Origin: Lyophyllum atratum
Taxonomy: Eukaryota > Basidiomycota > Agaricomycetes > Agaricales > Lyophyllaceae
Assembly (NCBI GenBank): GCA_014905825.1
Contig: JACGCN010000010.1
Coordinates: 1,612,001 to 1,676,000 of the forward strand
Direction of reading: 5' to 3'
Length of the DNA stretch: 64,000 nt
Positions 49,100 through 58,708 of the stretch are shown here, in pieces. Made by a program: the position numbers and the translations under genes. The notes under the pieces are model-generated. The model saw only the letters and a program-made list of their open reading frames with translations, made no database searches and was not told the DNA's origin. Numbering within the stretch: position 1 is the stretch's first letter; each line of letters opens with the position of its first letter.

Positions 49100-49426
49100 T
49101 CAAGACGCGGCCGACAACATTGCTGCTAAAGGAACATTATCCCGGGTGCGAATCAAGTTCCAGCGATCCATCGGGTGAGCCATTTCAAGACTGACTTTGC
49201 CCCGAAGGCACGGCTCGCTGCGAGAAATGTGCCTCCACAGAGAGCATACACGCCGGAGGAGCCATGGTGGTTCGTTGACTATAGGTGATAGAATCTCTTT
49301 GTCGTGTCTGGGGGATTTGGCTGGGAGGCAAAGGAAGAAGATATGCGAGAGGATCTCGTGTGGAACGCGTTTGTGCGGAGCAAGAGCGACGCAGAATTTC
49401 TCGGTGATCAAAGCCTTGGTCTCCAT
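49100..49426 (-). pseudogene. Decayed F-box gene, N-terminal remnant
   Basis: Encodes KFCVALAPHKRVPHEILSHI and RRVCSLWRHISRSEPCLRGK, an F-box and following helix clearly related to the intact gene at 50183 (KFRLALAPHKRLPTEVLSQI). Upstream in the same frame LPNEECILSQFD precedes the Met, but a stop interrupts before 49470. Downstream, after a short stretch (MLSAAS), the frame stops at 49100 and no LRR region is found. Only about 100 of an expected 500-600 residues remain. It lies on the strand opposite its intact relative, 0.76 kb away. Confidence 0.7.
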
Positions 49427-50182
49427 ATCAAACTGGGAGAGAATGCACTCCTCATTGGGTAAGATCTCCTTGCAACGTTAGATCTCTTGACCTGGTTAAC
49501 CATCCCCGCTTGCGCCTCGACCTTGGCAATTAGGGCTTCGTCTGAATGGACTGTCATTTCAAAGAAAGATATCTGTCTGGCGTACTAATAGACGGTCAAA
49601 TTGGAGGCGACTGGTCTGAGACAATGTTTAGAAGGCCAACACACCTGTTGCGGTGCGGACACAATGTGTGTTATGGTCTGGTACTGCACGTGTCGATTGA
49701 TCACTACCCCATTGACTGTACACGGTGCATCAGCGATGCCACCCATGCCAATTTTTTAGCATAGCTCAGTGTGTACACGCAAGAAGGTTGATTGGACTCA
49801 CATACCAGAACATTCTAACAGCCTGAGTAGGCTACACAATCAGTTCGCCTGTATACGGGCCGGCGATCAAATGAGTGTTTTTTTCAAGAGCCAGTGGACC
49901 AAACAGTAGGACATTCTTTCCGTACGTCACAAACCTCATGGTTACCTCATGACTGTTGGGTTATATTCACGCGAACGTTGGACTTGACGGCTCTGCGCTG
50001 ACCATACGAAATTCATCACACCAGAGGAGTCAAATTCCTACCACCATCCCATAAAGTGGACATTCCTGGGTCTAGCTTACGTTCTTCCTCGCCCTAGTAA
50101 GTAAGCCGAGCTGTGGCATACTTGCGCAAAGTGTTGCAGATATTGACGAGCCGAGATTGCTTCGTTTCCTGACCTGCAGATA
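49427..50182. other. Intergenic, promoter side of F-box gene
   Basis: Possible remnants of the decayed F-box gene's N-terminus on the minus strand (MTVHSDEALIAKVEAQ near 49550, other frame). Otherwise nothing recognisable. Confidence 0.4.
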
Positions 50183-51937
50183 ATGAAGTATCTTATCGGA
50201 GATCTTCTACTCGTACAGAAGATCGAACAGGCGACCAATGAAGAGGTCCTTTCAGATCAAGAGAGAGATCGCGCCAGGTCTATGCTCTCTGATATGGAGG
50301 CAGAATTTTCTCGCTTAGCTCAGGATGTCTCCCAATCCATCACGGAGCGTGAGGGGCTCGGGAAGGCTATACCGAAGTTTCGGCTCGCTCTCGCGCCTCA
50401 CAAGCGTCTGCCGACTGAAGTCCTTTCTCAGATTTTTGTCTATGCTGCCGTTGCGGAGTCAATCACGTTTCCACCTCTTCTCAAAAGGGTACCGTGGGTG
50501 TTACGAAACGTTTGCTCTAAGTGGAGGAGGGTGGCGTTGAACGAAATCCGCCTTTGGAACAGATTCACCGTTTATGCGAATCCCGTCACCGCGAGATGGT
50601 ACTCGAAATTCATACCCATCCTTAGGAACGTCTTGCCGCCCGCCGGATTGTTATCTATCACACTCAAGCAGCAAGAAGATCCAGACTCGTCGCCTATCGC
50701 TGTCATTGACACACTCATCGTGCCGAATCTTTCACGCGCGAAGGAGCTGGATCTCGCAATCTCTCAATCCTCATTGCAGCACCTTATCACCACTCAATCC
50801 GACTCGCTCATCCCACTTGAATCTCTGAGCTTAGACCTCTTGAAAGTGGACGACGTCGATGAACTCAGGCATCAGTGCGCCAATTCTGTCATTTTCCGGA
50901 ATGCCAGAAATATCCGAAGGCTAGAGCTCGGCTCGCTACCCTCGCCACCAGTCGTGGACATTATGACGAACTTTCCCCTTCCATGGAATCAGCTCACATC
51001 ACTTATCATCATGTCACTCAGGCCTTTTTCGCTCGTGGACCTGCGGCGCGTACTTCATGGATGCCATTCTTTGCAAAACCTCCAGGCAAGATTCCGTTAC
51101 GCCAGCCATACCCCTCCCGCAGATCCATACGACGGTCCAATCTTACCCGACCTTCGGTATGTTGAGCTGCATGGGGAAATTATGCGCGGAGATTCGCTAA
51201 TGAGCCTTTCACTGCCGTGGAAGCAGCTGAGATCCCTCAAGCTTAAATACCTCCGCGGTTCATGCCAAAGCATAGAACCCTACAATATCCTCCGCAATTG
51301 CGCACAGATTGAAGAGCTTTCCCTTATACTTCAGAACGGCTCCTCGCCGTTGCCAGGTAGCCAAACAGGAATGTTTACGTTCTCGAGATTGACAACCCTC
51401 GACTTGGACATCAGCGAGACGCTCATTCTCGAAAATCTCATCGTGCCGGCGCTCACCTCGCTGCAACTGCACAGCGGAATAAGCGGCCCATCTCCACTGA
51501 TCCACGCTTCTAACATGATTCTCCGATCTGGGTGTTCTCTGTCCAGCTTCAGTTACCATGCATGGTCAAAGAACGGCGATCTCCAAGCCTTGCATCGATT
51601 CCTTACCCTCGTCCCCTCGGCGAATGAACTGAAATTCGACGTCGTTCTCGTCCTACCGTGTATACAGAGCATCACGAGCGTCGACGCTTTCCCGTGGCTT
51701 AAATACGTGTACTGCAGACTGCAAGCAACCACCATCGTACAGTTCGTGGAAGGTCTAGAGATTCGCGCGAAGTTTGCGACAGCGGGGTCCTCCAGGACAA
51801 GGCTGGATCGGGCAGTTGGTTCTATAAAGCCGCCGGAGGAAGTGGCATCTGGGTTGATTTATGATTTGAACTGCCGTCTGGGGCGAGTGAATGCCGAGTA
51901 CGGGACAGAGTACATGATTCATGTCCCTCGGAGGTAG
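50183..51937 (+). CDS. F-box / leucine-rich-repeat protein
   Basis: Intronless, 584 residues, intact. The N-terminus is a coiled coil (about 1-60: VQKIEQATNEEVLSDQERDR) followed by the F-box (RLPTEVLSQIFVYA, then VPWVLRNVCSKWRRVALNEI). The remainder is Leu-rich repeats (LIPLESLSLDLLKV, IRRLELGSLP, LRYVELHGEI, WKQLRSLKLKYL, FSRLTTLDLDI). Presumed substrate adaptor of an SCF ubiquitin ligase; substrate unknown. It shares the coiled coil plus F-box plus LRR plan with the gene at 31132 but belongs to a different subgroup. Its closest relative in the window is the remnant at 49100. Confidence 0.88.
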   Translation: MKYLIGDLLLVQKIEQATNEEVLSDQERDRARSMLSDMEAEFSRLAQDVSQSITEREGLGKAIPKFRLALAPHKRLPTEVLSQIFVYAAVAESITFPPLLKRVPWVLRNVCSKWRRVALNEIRLWNRFTVYANPVTARWYSKFIPILRNVLPPAGLLSITLKQQEDPDSSPIAVIDTLIVPNLSRAKELDLAISQSSLQHLITTQSDSLIPLESLSLDLLKVDDVDELRHQCANSVIFRNARNIRRLELGSLPSPPVVDIMTNFPLPWNQLTSLIIMSLRPFSLVDLRRVLHGCHSLQNLQARFRYASHTPPADPYDGPILPDLRYVELHGEIMRGDSLMSLSLPWKQLRSLKLKYLRGSCQSIEPYNILRNCAQIEELSLILQNGSSPLPGSQTGMFTFSRLTTLDLDISETLILENLIVPALTSLQLHSGISGPSPLIHASNMILRSGCSLSSFSYHAWSKNGDLQALHRFLTLVPSANELKFDVVLVLPCIQSITSVDAFPWLKYVYCRLQATTIVQFVEGLEIRAKFATAGSSRTRLDRAVGSIKPPEEVASGLIYDLNCRLGRVNAEYGTEYMIHVPRR

Positions 51938-52501
51938 CATGCTGGTCAGGTTTCTAGCTTATATAGCAATGTGTTGATATTTTGAGCGCACATTGATACT
52001 ACTCGAGCCAGCAGTCGCTGAAAGGGCTCTTGACCTGAAGCATGGATACATCGTTTGAGGACATGGCGCTTACAGCGCGAACTCTCTCGCTTGAACAGGG
52101 AGGTGTGGCGGGACCATGTCAAGCGGCGGTTTTTGTTGATCTTTGCTGAAGACAACGACGGATCCGTCTGCCTCTACTACATATGAACGTTCTCATGCTC
52201 TTCATAGCTACATAACATGGTTCTGTTAACAGATCGGTCTCCGCAGCTATCGCATCCCGCGCTGTGGCCATACTTTCGATACCCCGAATCCTCGATTACC
52301 AGGCTTCGCCGGAGCTTCCCCCAGTCTGTATCCGCACTCAAGCCTCTTATGCAGGAGAACTCACTGAACGTTATCTGATGAGATTTGATATACGCGCTCA
52401 GCATCCTCGACTTTCTTGTTGACTATTTTAGCTAGCGAAGGCCTTTGATTACCGACAAGGTTTTATTTCAATGAATACTGCCTCAACAGCATAAGACTAC
52501 C
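51938..52501. other. Intergenic between convergent genes
   Basis: Nothing recognisable; 3' regions of the F-box gene and the NmrA-like gene. Confidence 0.5.
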
Positions 52502-53479
52502 CTACTTCGGCATCCACAAGTCCTTGTTCGCTCTGACATAGTCAACGAGACGTCGCTTCCCTACCACCTTCACCTCTCCTTGGAAGAACTTCTCCTCGCG
52601 TCCCATAGCACTGAGTTTCTCCAAATGTAACAAGAGCTCATCAATCGGCCTGTGCATTCCGTTCGCTGTCTGCATATCAATGTATTCCTGATCCGTGAGT
52701 TGCTTATGGGTTATCTCTCGCCCAAGAACGTCACTGAAAACCGCCGCCGCCTTCGAAAAACGTAGCGCATGAGTACGACAGACCCGTTGAAAACCAGAAA
52801 GGAATGACCATTACCTCGGCGTAGCTCAGGAGTTCTGGCCCAACGATTATATGGTGGGTATTATGACTCTTCTCGTCGACGAGGGCACTAAAAGCGACGT
52901 CGGCGATATCTTCAACTGTTACGAAGGCGACGCGACCATCCCCAGTAGCAGACTTGATGACATTCTCATCGCGTATACCATTCAAGAAGTATGGCCAATT
53001 CGCAAAGTTATCTAGTCTTGCGATTGAGCGCCCTCAGACGAGAAAGGAAACCGAAAAACGGCAACTAACGTACCAGTGAACCACGTCGGCCTCAAAACGC
53101 AATAATCCACTCCAAGCTCCGTGACGTACTTTTGCACAGCTCCCATCGCCGGCATACCCGTCTGCGTGCCCGTCTGCGTAGAGGTGATCAGGACAATCCG
53201 GTTCACCCCTTTCGCGATCGCGAGCTCGAGGAACGGTTTCACCACCCCCAGCATGTCCTGAACGTTCGGAAGAAGGATGTAGATGCGGTCGATACTGGGG
53301 TCGGCTTGGAAGGGATTCTCGTGGGTAGAGGCATCGACCCAATCGAAGTGAACGCCCTTGAAGGGCTCTGGGACGGGTTTTGAGCGGGTGGTGAGGAGGA
53401 CGGAGTGGTTGGCGTTGTGAAGGCGTTGGGCGAGGCATAGGCCAGTGCTGCCGGTTCCCCCGGTGATGAGGATCGTCAT
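52502..53479 (-). CDS. NmrA-like NAD(P)-binding reductase (EasG/festuclavine dehydrogenase-type)
   Basis: Atypical SDR fold, about 283 residues in three exons. Exon 1 starts MTILITGGTGSTGLCLAQRL, the NAD(P)-binding glycine motif, then FDWVDASTHENPF and RIYILLPNV, and IVLITSTQTGTQTGM. It ends RPTWFT and is joined by a short intron to DNFANWPYFLNGIRDENVI with the VTVEDIADVAFSAL motif. Another intron follows SYAE and the last exon ends KDLWMPK. The WF...NFA..... and ATGDGRVAFV.V.DIA blocks match the ergot alkaloid EasG group, whose members in Agaricomycetes are numerous and mostly not tied to alkaloids. No prenyltransferase or other alkaloid gene is nearby, so a general reductase role is more likely. 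Substrate unknown. Confidence 0.88.
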
Positions 53480-54381
53480 TGGATTGGAAGAGTAGTTGAA
53501 CTGGATAATGGGAAGATTTAGCGGGACGATGACGACCTCGATATATGCTCACGTTTTATATCTTTTTGGTGCTCTCTGCGCGTTCGTCAGCCATTAGAGG
53601 ACGCGGAGGCACGGCCTGGTTCATGAATGGGGGAGACGAGGCATTATTGACCTGATGGAGATCACACACACGTTGATCGCACCGATAATCTTCACACATG
53701 ATGATACATCCAGACTTCCGGTATCTGTTTGTCATCACCATGACCTCAGAAGTTCAAGGGCGCCGTTGCCGAAGACTGATCATCCCCTCTCCAAGTGACG
53801 ATCCCAGTGACGAGGCCCGTCGGCGCAGAGGTGATTGTTCATAGCATCCAAAAGAATATGCCATGCATACAGTTGTTCGAGACTCAACCAACCTCCGAGA
53901 TTCATCAGCAACGATGGGCCAGGTGACCGAAAGTTCTTCTGCGCATCGAGAGTCCGCAAAGTTGTCCGATGAGTAAATGCAGTTCGAATTTGTCATTAAA
54001 CAGGTTGAAGGTCGTTTTACCAAACTGTCGGTAAAATTCTACGCTTCATATGGCATGTACCTCGCCAGCAGAACATACATCATGCATAGTGTTTGGTCAC
54101 CTTGGCTAACGAGGTTCGTACAATTCCGCCACCGTCGAAGAGCTATCGAAGCACATGCTTCCTCCTGACCAAAGAACCGGTCGAGTACATGAGCAAGCGG
54201 TGCAAGTGTTGGAATTACATCCGCCGATCCACCTGAGCATTATCAATCGCCAGCTGTAGGCGTCATGATGTATGATGCTAGGTAGAACGGTCCAAGCATC
54301 AGCGTCGGTCAATGGGATTTCGAGATATCGACGAACCCTGTAAGGCTTTCTTCAACGGCGTGTGCGCGACGAACGATCTGG
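53480..54381. other. Intergenic
   Basis: No supported gene. It forms the left edge of a stretch of fragments that extends to about 61.8 kb. Confidence 0.4.
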
Positions 54382-54943
54382 GGAGATCGAGGTAGCAGCA
54401 CGTACCTTCGATCTCGTAGGGCCGTCGTTTCCGTTGAACCAACCCCGCCCGCGACGTCGACCATGTCCACCTGCCGTGAGCGTCGCTTTCCTTCACGTAG
54501 CATAGCGCTTCGTCGTTCTGCAGTTTAGCGTTTCGTTGGCCGATTGTATGCGTGAAAGAAGGCCCGTGAGGGTTGAGCGGTGGAGTCGACGATGTACACG
54601 GCGACGGGGCTGTAGGAAAGGAGGACGGAGGGAGAGGCGAGGACCGACGTGTACGCGACCGACTGATCTTGGGAGATCGAGATCGTTGATGTATCGAGGT
54701 GCGACGTTGAACGAGGTGCCTGTGTTGAAAGTGAAATGAGAAGATGTTGACGAGGAGGGGTAGAGCATCCGTACCTTATAATCATAGCCTCCCTCGCCTG
54801 TCTCAGTCTGTACCTCGTTATCCTGTATTCCGAGCGTGTTCGCGTATGCGGCATGTTGAAGGTGCTATTGAGCATCAATGAGGTCAGATGAGCGCATACT
54901 CCTCAGAATGAAAAGAGGGCATATCGTATTCGTCGAGCGAGCC
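54382..54943 (-). pseudogene. Duplicated gene fragment, copy A (unknown family)
   Basis: Aligns over about 560 bp to 60361-60907 at roughly 85% identity with a few small indels. Minus-strand splice-like signals are shared by both copies: acceptor ATTGATGCTCAATAG before CACCTTCAA, a donor near 54768 (AAGGTACGG) and a donor near 54403 (AGGTACGTG). One frame reads HLQHAAYANTLGIQDNEVQT in the small exon. The larger exon can be read as LNPHGPSFTHTIGQRNAKLQ. No domain is recognised. Because signals are kept but neighbouring exons could not be joined, it is called a fragment. A low-copy gene family or host sequence carried by a mobile element are both possible. Confidence 0.55.
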
Positions 54944-55283
54944 TTACAATCGGTTTCTGCATCGTGGCCGAGAGCCGCGCTGAGTCTGTGTGGACGGAAC
55001 AATGCAAGAGGCCTGGATGTTGAAGTTGCCGTCAGAGCGCGAATAGGAATCAAGGCATCGAAACTCACCTGAACCGTCTTCGGTCGTCATATCCGTTTGC
55101 TCTGAGTGGCCGGGGCTTGCATACGATTATCGAAGTCGTCTGAGACCGATGTGCGGGGTCAATTGTGGATGAGAGCAGTGTGGATTGAGCGCGAGGTGTT
55201 GATCGACGACACAATCTAATCTTGTCAGTGTCACGGCCGTGACTTCAGTGAGATCTTTCCCCATCTCTGTATCGTCATCAGCC

Positions 55284-55424
55284 ATGCCGCCTCGTCTCAA
55301 CAAACGCCAGCAACGCGAACTCGAAGAGCTCGAAGCCATAGGCGGCCCATCAAAACTCGATGTTTCAACGTTTGAGGATGGGATACAAAATAGCCACGGT
55401 CCGGGTGGCGGATCGCTGGCTTGA
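55284..55424 (+). pseudogene. N-terminal exon-like fragment resembling TCF25
   Basis: Encodes MPPRLNKRQQRELEELEAIG, which looks like the N-terminus of fungal TCF25-family proteins as I remember them. After 46 codons it stops, and no later TCF25 part is seen downstream. Either a copied first exon or chance-like similarity of a charged helix. Confidence 0.35.
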
Positions 55425-55506
55425 CAACTTGTCTCTTGTCAAGGACAACCACGATCGCAAACTCGCAAAAAGTCGACTATATATTCCTCAACCATGACCA
55501 TGGTCA

Positions 55507-55746
55507 ATGGCTCCTATGAGAGGGTATAGCGACCTTGCCACGCTCGAGCCGGATGAACGGGGGATCGTCGTATCCTCGCGCCCCTGTGAAGAAGATGGTA
55601 CGTCTCTATCCTTTTATTTTTTCATCCCCTGTTGACATGCTTTCCCTCAGCTGAGCCGGAAGAATGGAGGGTCGAGGAATACGTGCAGGAGGGATGCATC
55701 GACCAAGAAGTCATTATAACTCAAGCCTTACGGCGGCATTTCGTCG
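55507..55746 (+). pseudogene. Two orphan exons with good splice sites
   Basis: Exon 1 (55507-55597, MAPMRGYSDLATLEPDERGI) ends at a GTACGT donor. A 53-bp intron with CCCTCAG acceptor leads to exon 2 (55651-55746, PEEWRVEEYVQEGCIDQEVI), ending at GTGAGT. Frames match across the intron. No following exon keeps the frame convincingly; candidates with sense-looking peptide occur at about 55955-56070 and 56310-56370. Family not recognised. Confidence 0.4.
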
Positions 55747-56624
55747 GTGAGTTCGATTCACCATCTATTGTTTTGCCTTCTCTTCATTTCGGTTCTGCTC
55801 TCCTCCACGTTCTGCCAGCGTTTCGTTCTCGTGCCCACGTCTATTTTCATTATGTGGTTCATTGTCCAAGGCACATGGCTGACGACTTCGTGTTACTGCG
55901 AAATTCAGGCTCTGTAGGAATATGACACACGTCCAGCGGCGACGCACGCTCGAAGGCGTGGGACGAGCGTGTGATCAAGGTTCCGCTCATCAAGTCGCGA
56001 ATGCGTGCGCCCCTCAAGGAACCAAGCACCTCAAGAACGCTCTCACGGCCGAAACTCAAATGCCAATCGCACACCCTATCCTCAGCGCATCACTGACCGC
56101 ACCTTCACCCTCCCCCTCACCCACCGAAACCTAATACTATTCCACGTACGTTGTGCTGCCAGAGTAAATGGCCGCGGTGTCGGGAGGAAATTTTGGGTCC
56201 ACCACTTCATGTAGATGTTCGTGACAGGTCTCGATGATTCGTGCGGGAAGGGGAACCCCTGTGAGGTCCAGCACGAGGTCAGTACATCAAGTAATTGTAG
56301 GGCCGTTATGAATACCATGTTCACTATCGAACCCTTCCGAATCCTGGAGCCATTCGTTGCGTATTTGCGAGTTTGAAGGGTAGAGGGTCCGCCGACGTAG
56401 ACACAATCGGCATGTGATACCCAGACCTCAAGACTCAATTTAAGACAGGTAACTGCTATGGAGAAAACGCCATGTGTTATCGAGGAGGATATTGGCGTGG
56501 GACTTACAATGGGTTCGTGGATCTCTGAGTTGAGATGGATATTTTGCGAAACGCTATAGTCCGAAATTTGACGCGTGAATACCAGTAACTAAATGGCCGT
56601 TGTGATGAGTGATAAATGAGAGTC
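55747..56624. other. Region of possible decayed exons
   Basis: Plus-strand pieces such as KAWDERVIKVPLIKSRMRAP (about 55950-56015), GLDDSCGKGNPCEVQHE (about 56230-56275) and MFTIEPFRILEPFVAYLR (about 56320-56370) look protein-like but lie in different frames without matching splice sites. They may belong to the gene whose first exons are at 55507. Confidence 0.3.
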
Positions 56625-57771
56625 CTATGATGATAAGGAGTGTCGTGCGGAAAGTTGGGCCCTCAGGGCTGCCATCTCCTTCTCCAGCTCCCTCTCCCGC
56701 TCTTCCCGCTCCCTCTCCCGCTCTTCCGCTCCCTCTCCCGCTCTTCCCGCTCCCTCTCCCGCTCCTTAAACGCTTCAATCTCCTTCGCCTGCGACTCAAT
56801 CTCCTTCGCCTGTGAATCAATCTCCCTATTCCTTTCCTCCTTCTTGTTCAGCTGAAAGTGAATTTAGAAATCGTCAATTCATAAGTTTAAAACACGTACC
56901 CCTTGTTCGAAACCCAGAACCGTTGCATCAAACTCGACCCGCAGTTCTTGAACGGCTTGAACCAGACGCACGTCGTCGGGATCAAAAGTCTTGCCAACGC
57001 GGAACCACACGCCGTCTCGGAAACGCTTAGGGACCTTCTTCTGCTTCTCCATACGAGAGCCACATGTCGACTCGAGAACCGCCATCATTATGCCTGCCAT
57101 GAAGTAGCAGTTCTGCGAGAAGAGACGGTAGAGATCGTGGCGCTTATGGACGGCTGCAGCCAGGGCGACGATGTGATAGAGGTAAAATTCATGATCTGGG
57201 GGCAACGAGAGGGTGCCCACGCAAAAATCAGTGCGCTCTTTGCGAGACTCCGGAAGCCATTTTACGAGATCCTTCGCCATTCGATCCTTTGATGACGAAT
57301 CAAGGGATGCGAGCGATGGTTTCTGCGACAACGACGCGAGAGACGGAGATGCGGGCCATGGGGAACGAGACCTGGCAGAACCGCGTGGGGAAGGTGTGGA
57401 AGAAGCGGGTGGCAAGGAATGAGCCTCTGCAGGGGGGAGTGACTGTCTGAAAGAGACCGCGGGGCGGGGTGCGAATCCGGCATTCGCTCGAAGGCGAAGT
57501 AGTAGTTCTCCCTTTGATGGGTCTCGACCTTGATGACGATATACTCATGCTGGGAGCCACTGTCCTGTTTCCAGAGGGTAGCACTGACTACGCGGAGACA
57601 CTTCGATTCAGCAGGGTTCTGATACTCTAGCTGGAGGAGTCTGAGATAGATTTCCACCGCGACTTCCTCAGTGTCGAATTCTGGTCCATTGGGGATTTGA
57701 GGAGGCATTCCGAAAAGCTTGAGGATAGGAAAGACGAGTGAGATTAGCCGTTTCTTGAAAGAGAAACGCAT
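56625..57771 (-). pseudogene. Frameshifted gene of a fungal family with possible NlpC/LRAT-like fold and C-terminal coiled coil
   Basis: Part 1 (from 57771: MRFSFKKRLISLVFPILKLF) includes FDTEEVAVEIYLRLLQLEYQ, CLRVVSATLW and QHEYIVIKVETHQRENYYF. The frame then shifts within a C-rich stretch (about 57429-57470) and part 2 continues SLDSSSKDRMAKDLVKWLPE, LYHIVALAAAVHKRHDLYRL and FSQNCYFMAGIMMAVLES. An intron after GFEQG leads to LNKKEERNREIDSQAKEIES, then 21-base Glu/Arg repeats. One repeat copy is 20 bases and shifts the frame again before the expected EKEMAALRAQLSARHSLSS end. A conserved His (HEY) and Cys (NCY) resemble the catalytic pair of permuted NlpC/LRAT-type hydrolases; that is inference. 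The two shifts make a pseudogene likely, though assembly error in homopolymers is possible. Confidence 0.6.
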
Positions 57772-57855
57772 TGCAAAGGGGCGACAGGCAAGCAGGTGTT
57801 AAATATGGACCGACGAACAACGTTGAAGCCTCGTGGTGTTGGTGATGCATGCACG

Positions 57856-58269
57856 TTAGACTCGCGTAGCAGGAGTTAATGTGATGGATGGAGTTAACAT
57901 GGCCGTCTCTGTCACAGGCTTCTTTCTTCCCACCACTCCCTCATCTGCCACGTCGACCGCCTTTCTTTTCACCCCCGCCTGGCGCGCTTTTGTTGGAAGA
58001 TGTACCACAGGTGGTATGTCGAGGCTTGAGATGCGCACAAAGAGCTCGTCTCCGTAAGTGTCTTCCCACCCCCATTCACTGGACAATTTTGCTGATAGAT
58101 CTCGTCGTGACTCGATTGGCCCTACAGACGACAATCTTACAATCATCTCGTTGGACAGGATGGCCTCGCAGCTGAACAGCGCATGAGGGAAATCACGGTA
58201 TTTGATATCCATTCTCCGGGTGTGTAACTCCTCCTGTACCATGCTGCACAGTAATTGAGGATTAACCAT
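57856..58269 (-). CDS. Hypothetical protein, C-terminal exon
   Basis: Open frame with MVNPQLLCSMVQEELHTRRM, YRDFPHALFSCEAILSNEMI, SSEWGWEDTYGDELFVRISS and a basic stretch KARQAGVKRKAVDVADEG near the end. I believe I have seen similar C-termini in other Agaricomycete hypothetical proteins, but no function is known to me. The frame stays open upstream (FIFLRHLNAG) to an acceptor-like TTTTCAAG near 58334, so this is probably the last exon of a longer minus-strand gene whose other exons I could not find. The first in-frame ATG is used. It lies 85 bp downstream of the frameshifted gene's start, same strand. Confidence 0.5.
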   Translation of the reverse strand: MVNPQLLCSMVQEELHTRRMDIKYRDFPHALFSCEAILSNEMIVRLSSVGPIESRRDLSAKLSSEWGWEDTYGDELFVRISSLDIPPVVHLPTKARQAGVKRKAVDVADEGVVGRKKPVTETAMLTPSITLTPATRV

Positions 58270-58294
58270 CCCCGCGTTTAGATGCCGCAAGAAA

Positions 58295-58708
58295 ATGAAA
58301 CGTGTCGAACGACGCGGTACACTTGAAAATCAGGCGCAGGCGCAGGCTCAAGCACAAGCACAGGCACAGGCGCAGGCGCAACAGATGGCTCAGCAGCTTC
58401 AACAACAACGCCCACATTCGCGATTGCAATCCCAGACCCAGCCCCACCACGGCCCCATCCACCGCACCGACACCCTCCCCGCTCACTCCCACCTCCACCA
58501 ATCACACTCCACGTTCAGTGTCTCCTCCGCTCGAGGCGAGGATCCCAACACCACGGTGGCGCACCAGCACCAGCACCAGCCTTCCCCGCGCCCGTCCTCG
58601 ACAGCAGCGCAGAGAGGTACACGAGCACCGACGAGCCCGCCGCCTGCGATAGCCGCTAACCTCTCCTTCACTGTCCTATCCATTGCTGACCAGGTCGAGT
58701 TGCCCTAG
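58295..58708 (+). CDS. Low-complexity (QA)n-rich ORF
   Basis: 137 codons: KRVERRGTLENQ, then nine or so Gln-Ala dipeptides and a Gln/His/Ser/Pro-rich disordered body, ending AANLSFTVLSIADQVELP. Just after the stop an in-frame-like piece NYTTFSSALSRL ends at GTGAGT and, across a 46-bp intron, continues NNAHHDDLTR, so the true gene may run on to about 58820. Polar disordered composition suggests a nuclear or RNA-related protein, without firm basis. It overlaps the presumed upstream part of the minus-strand gene, so one of the two is likely not real. Confidence 0.35.
   Translation: MKRVERRGTLENQAQAQAQAQAQAQAQAQQMAQQLQQQRPHSRLQSQTQPHHGPIHRTDTLPAHSHLHQSHSTFSVSSARGEDPNTTVAHQHQHQPSPRPSSTAAQRGTRAPTSPPPAIAANLSFTVLSIADQVELP

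Noticed and set aside
52502..53479. Ergot-type alkaloid biosynthetic cluster
   Set aside because: The EasG-like reductase stands alone; no prenyltransferase, NRPS or other pathway gene is within the window.
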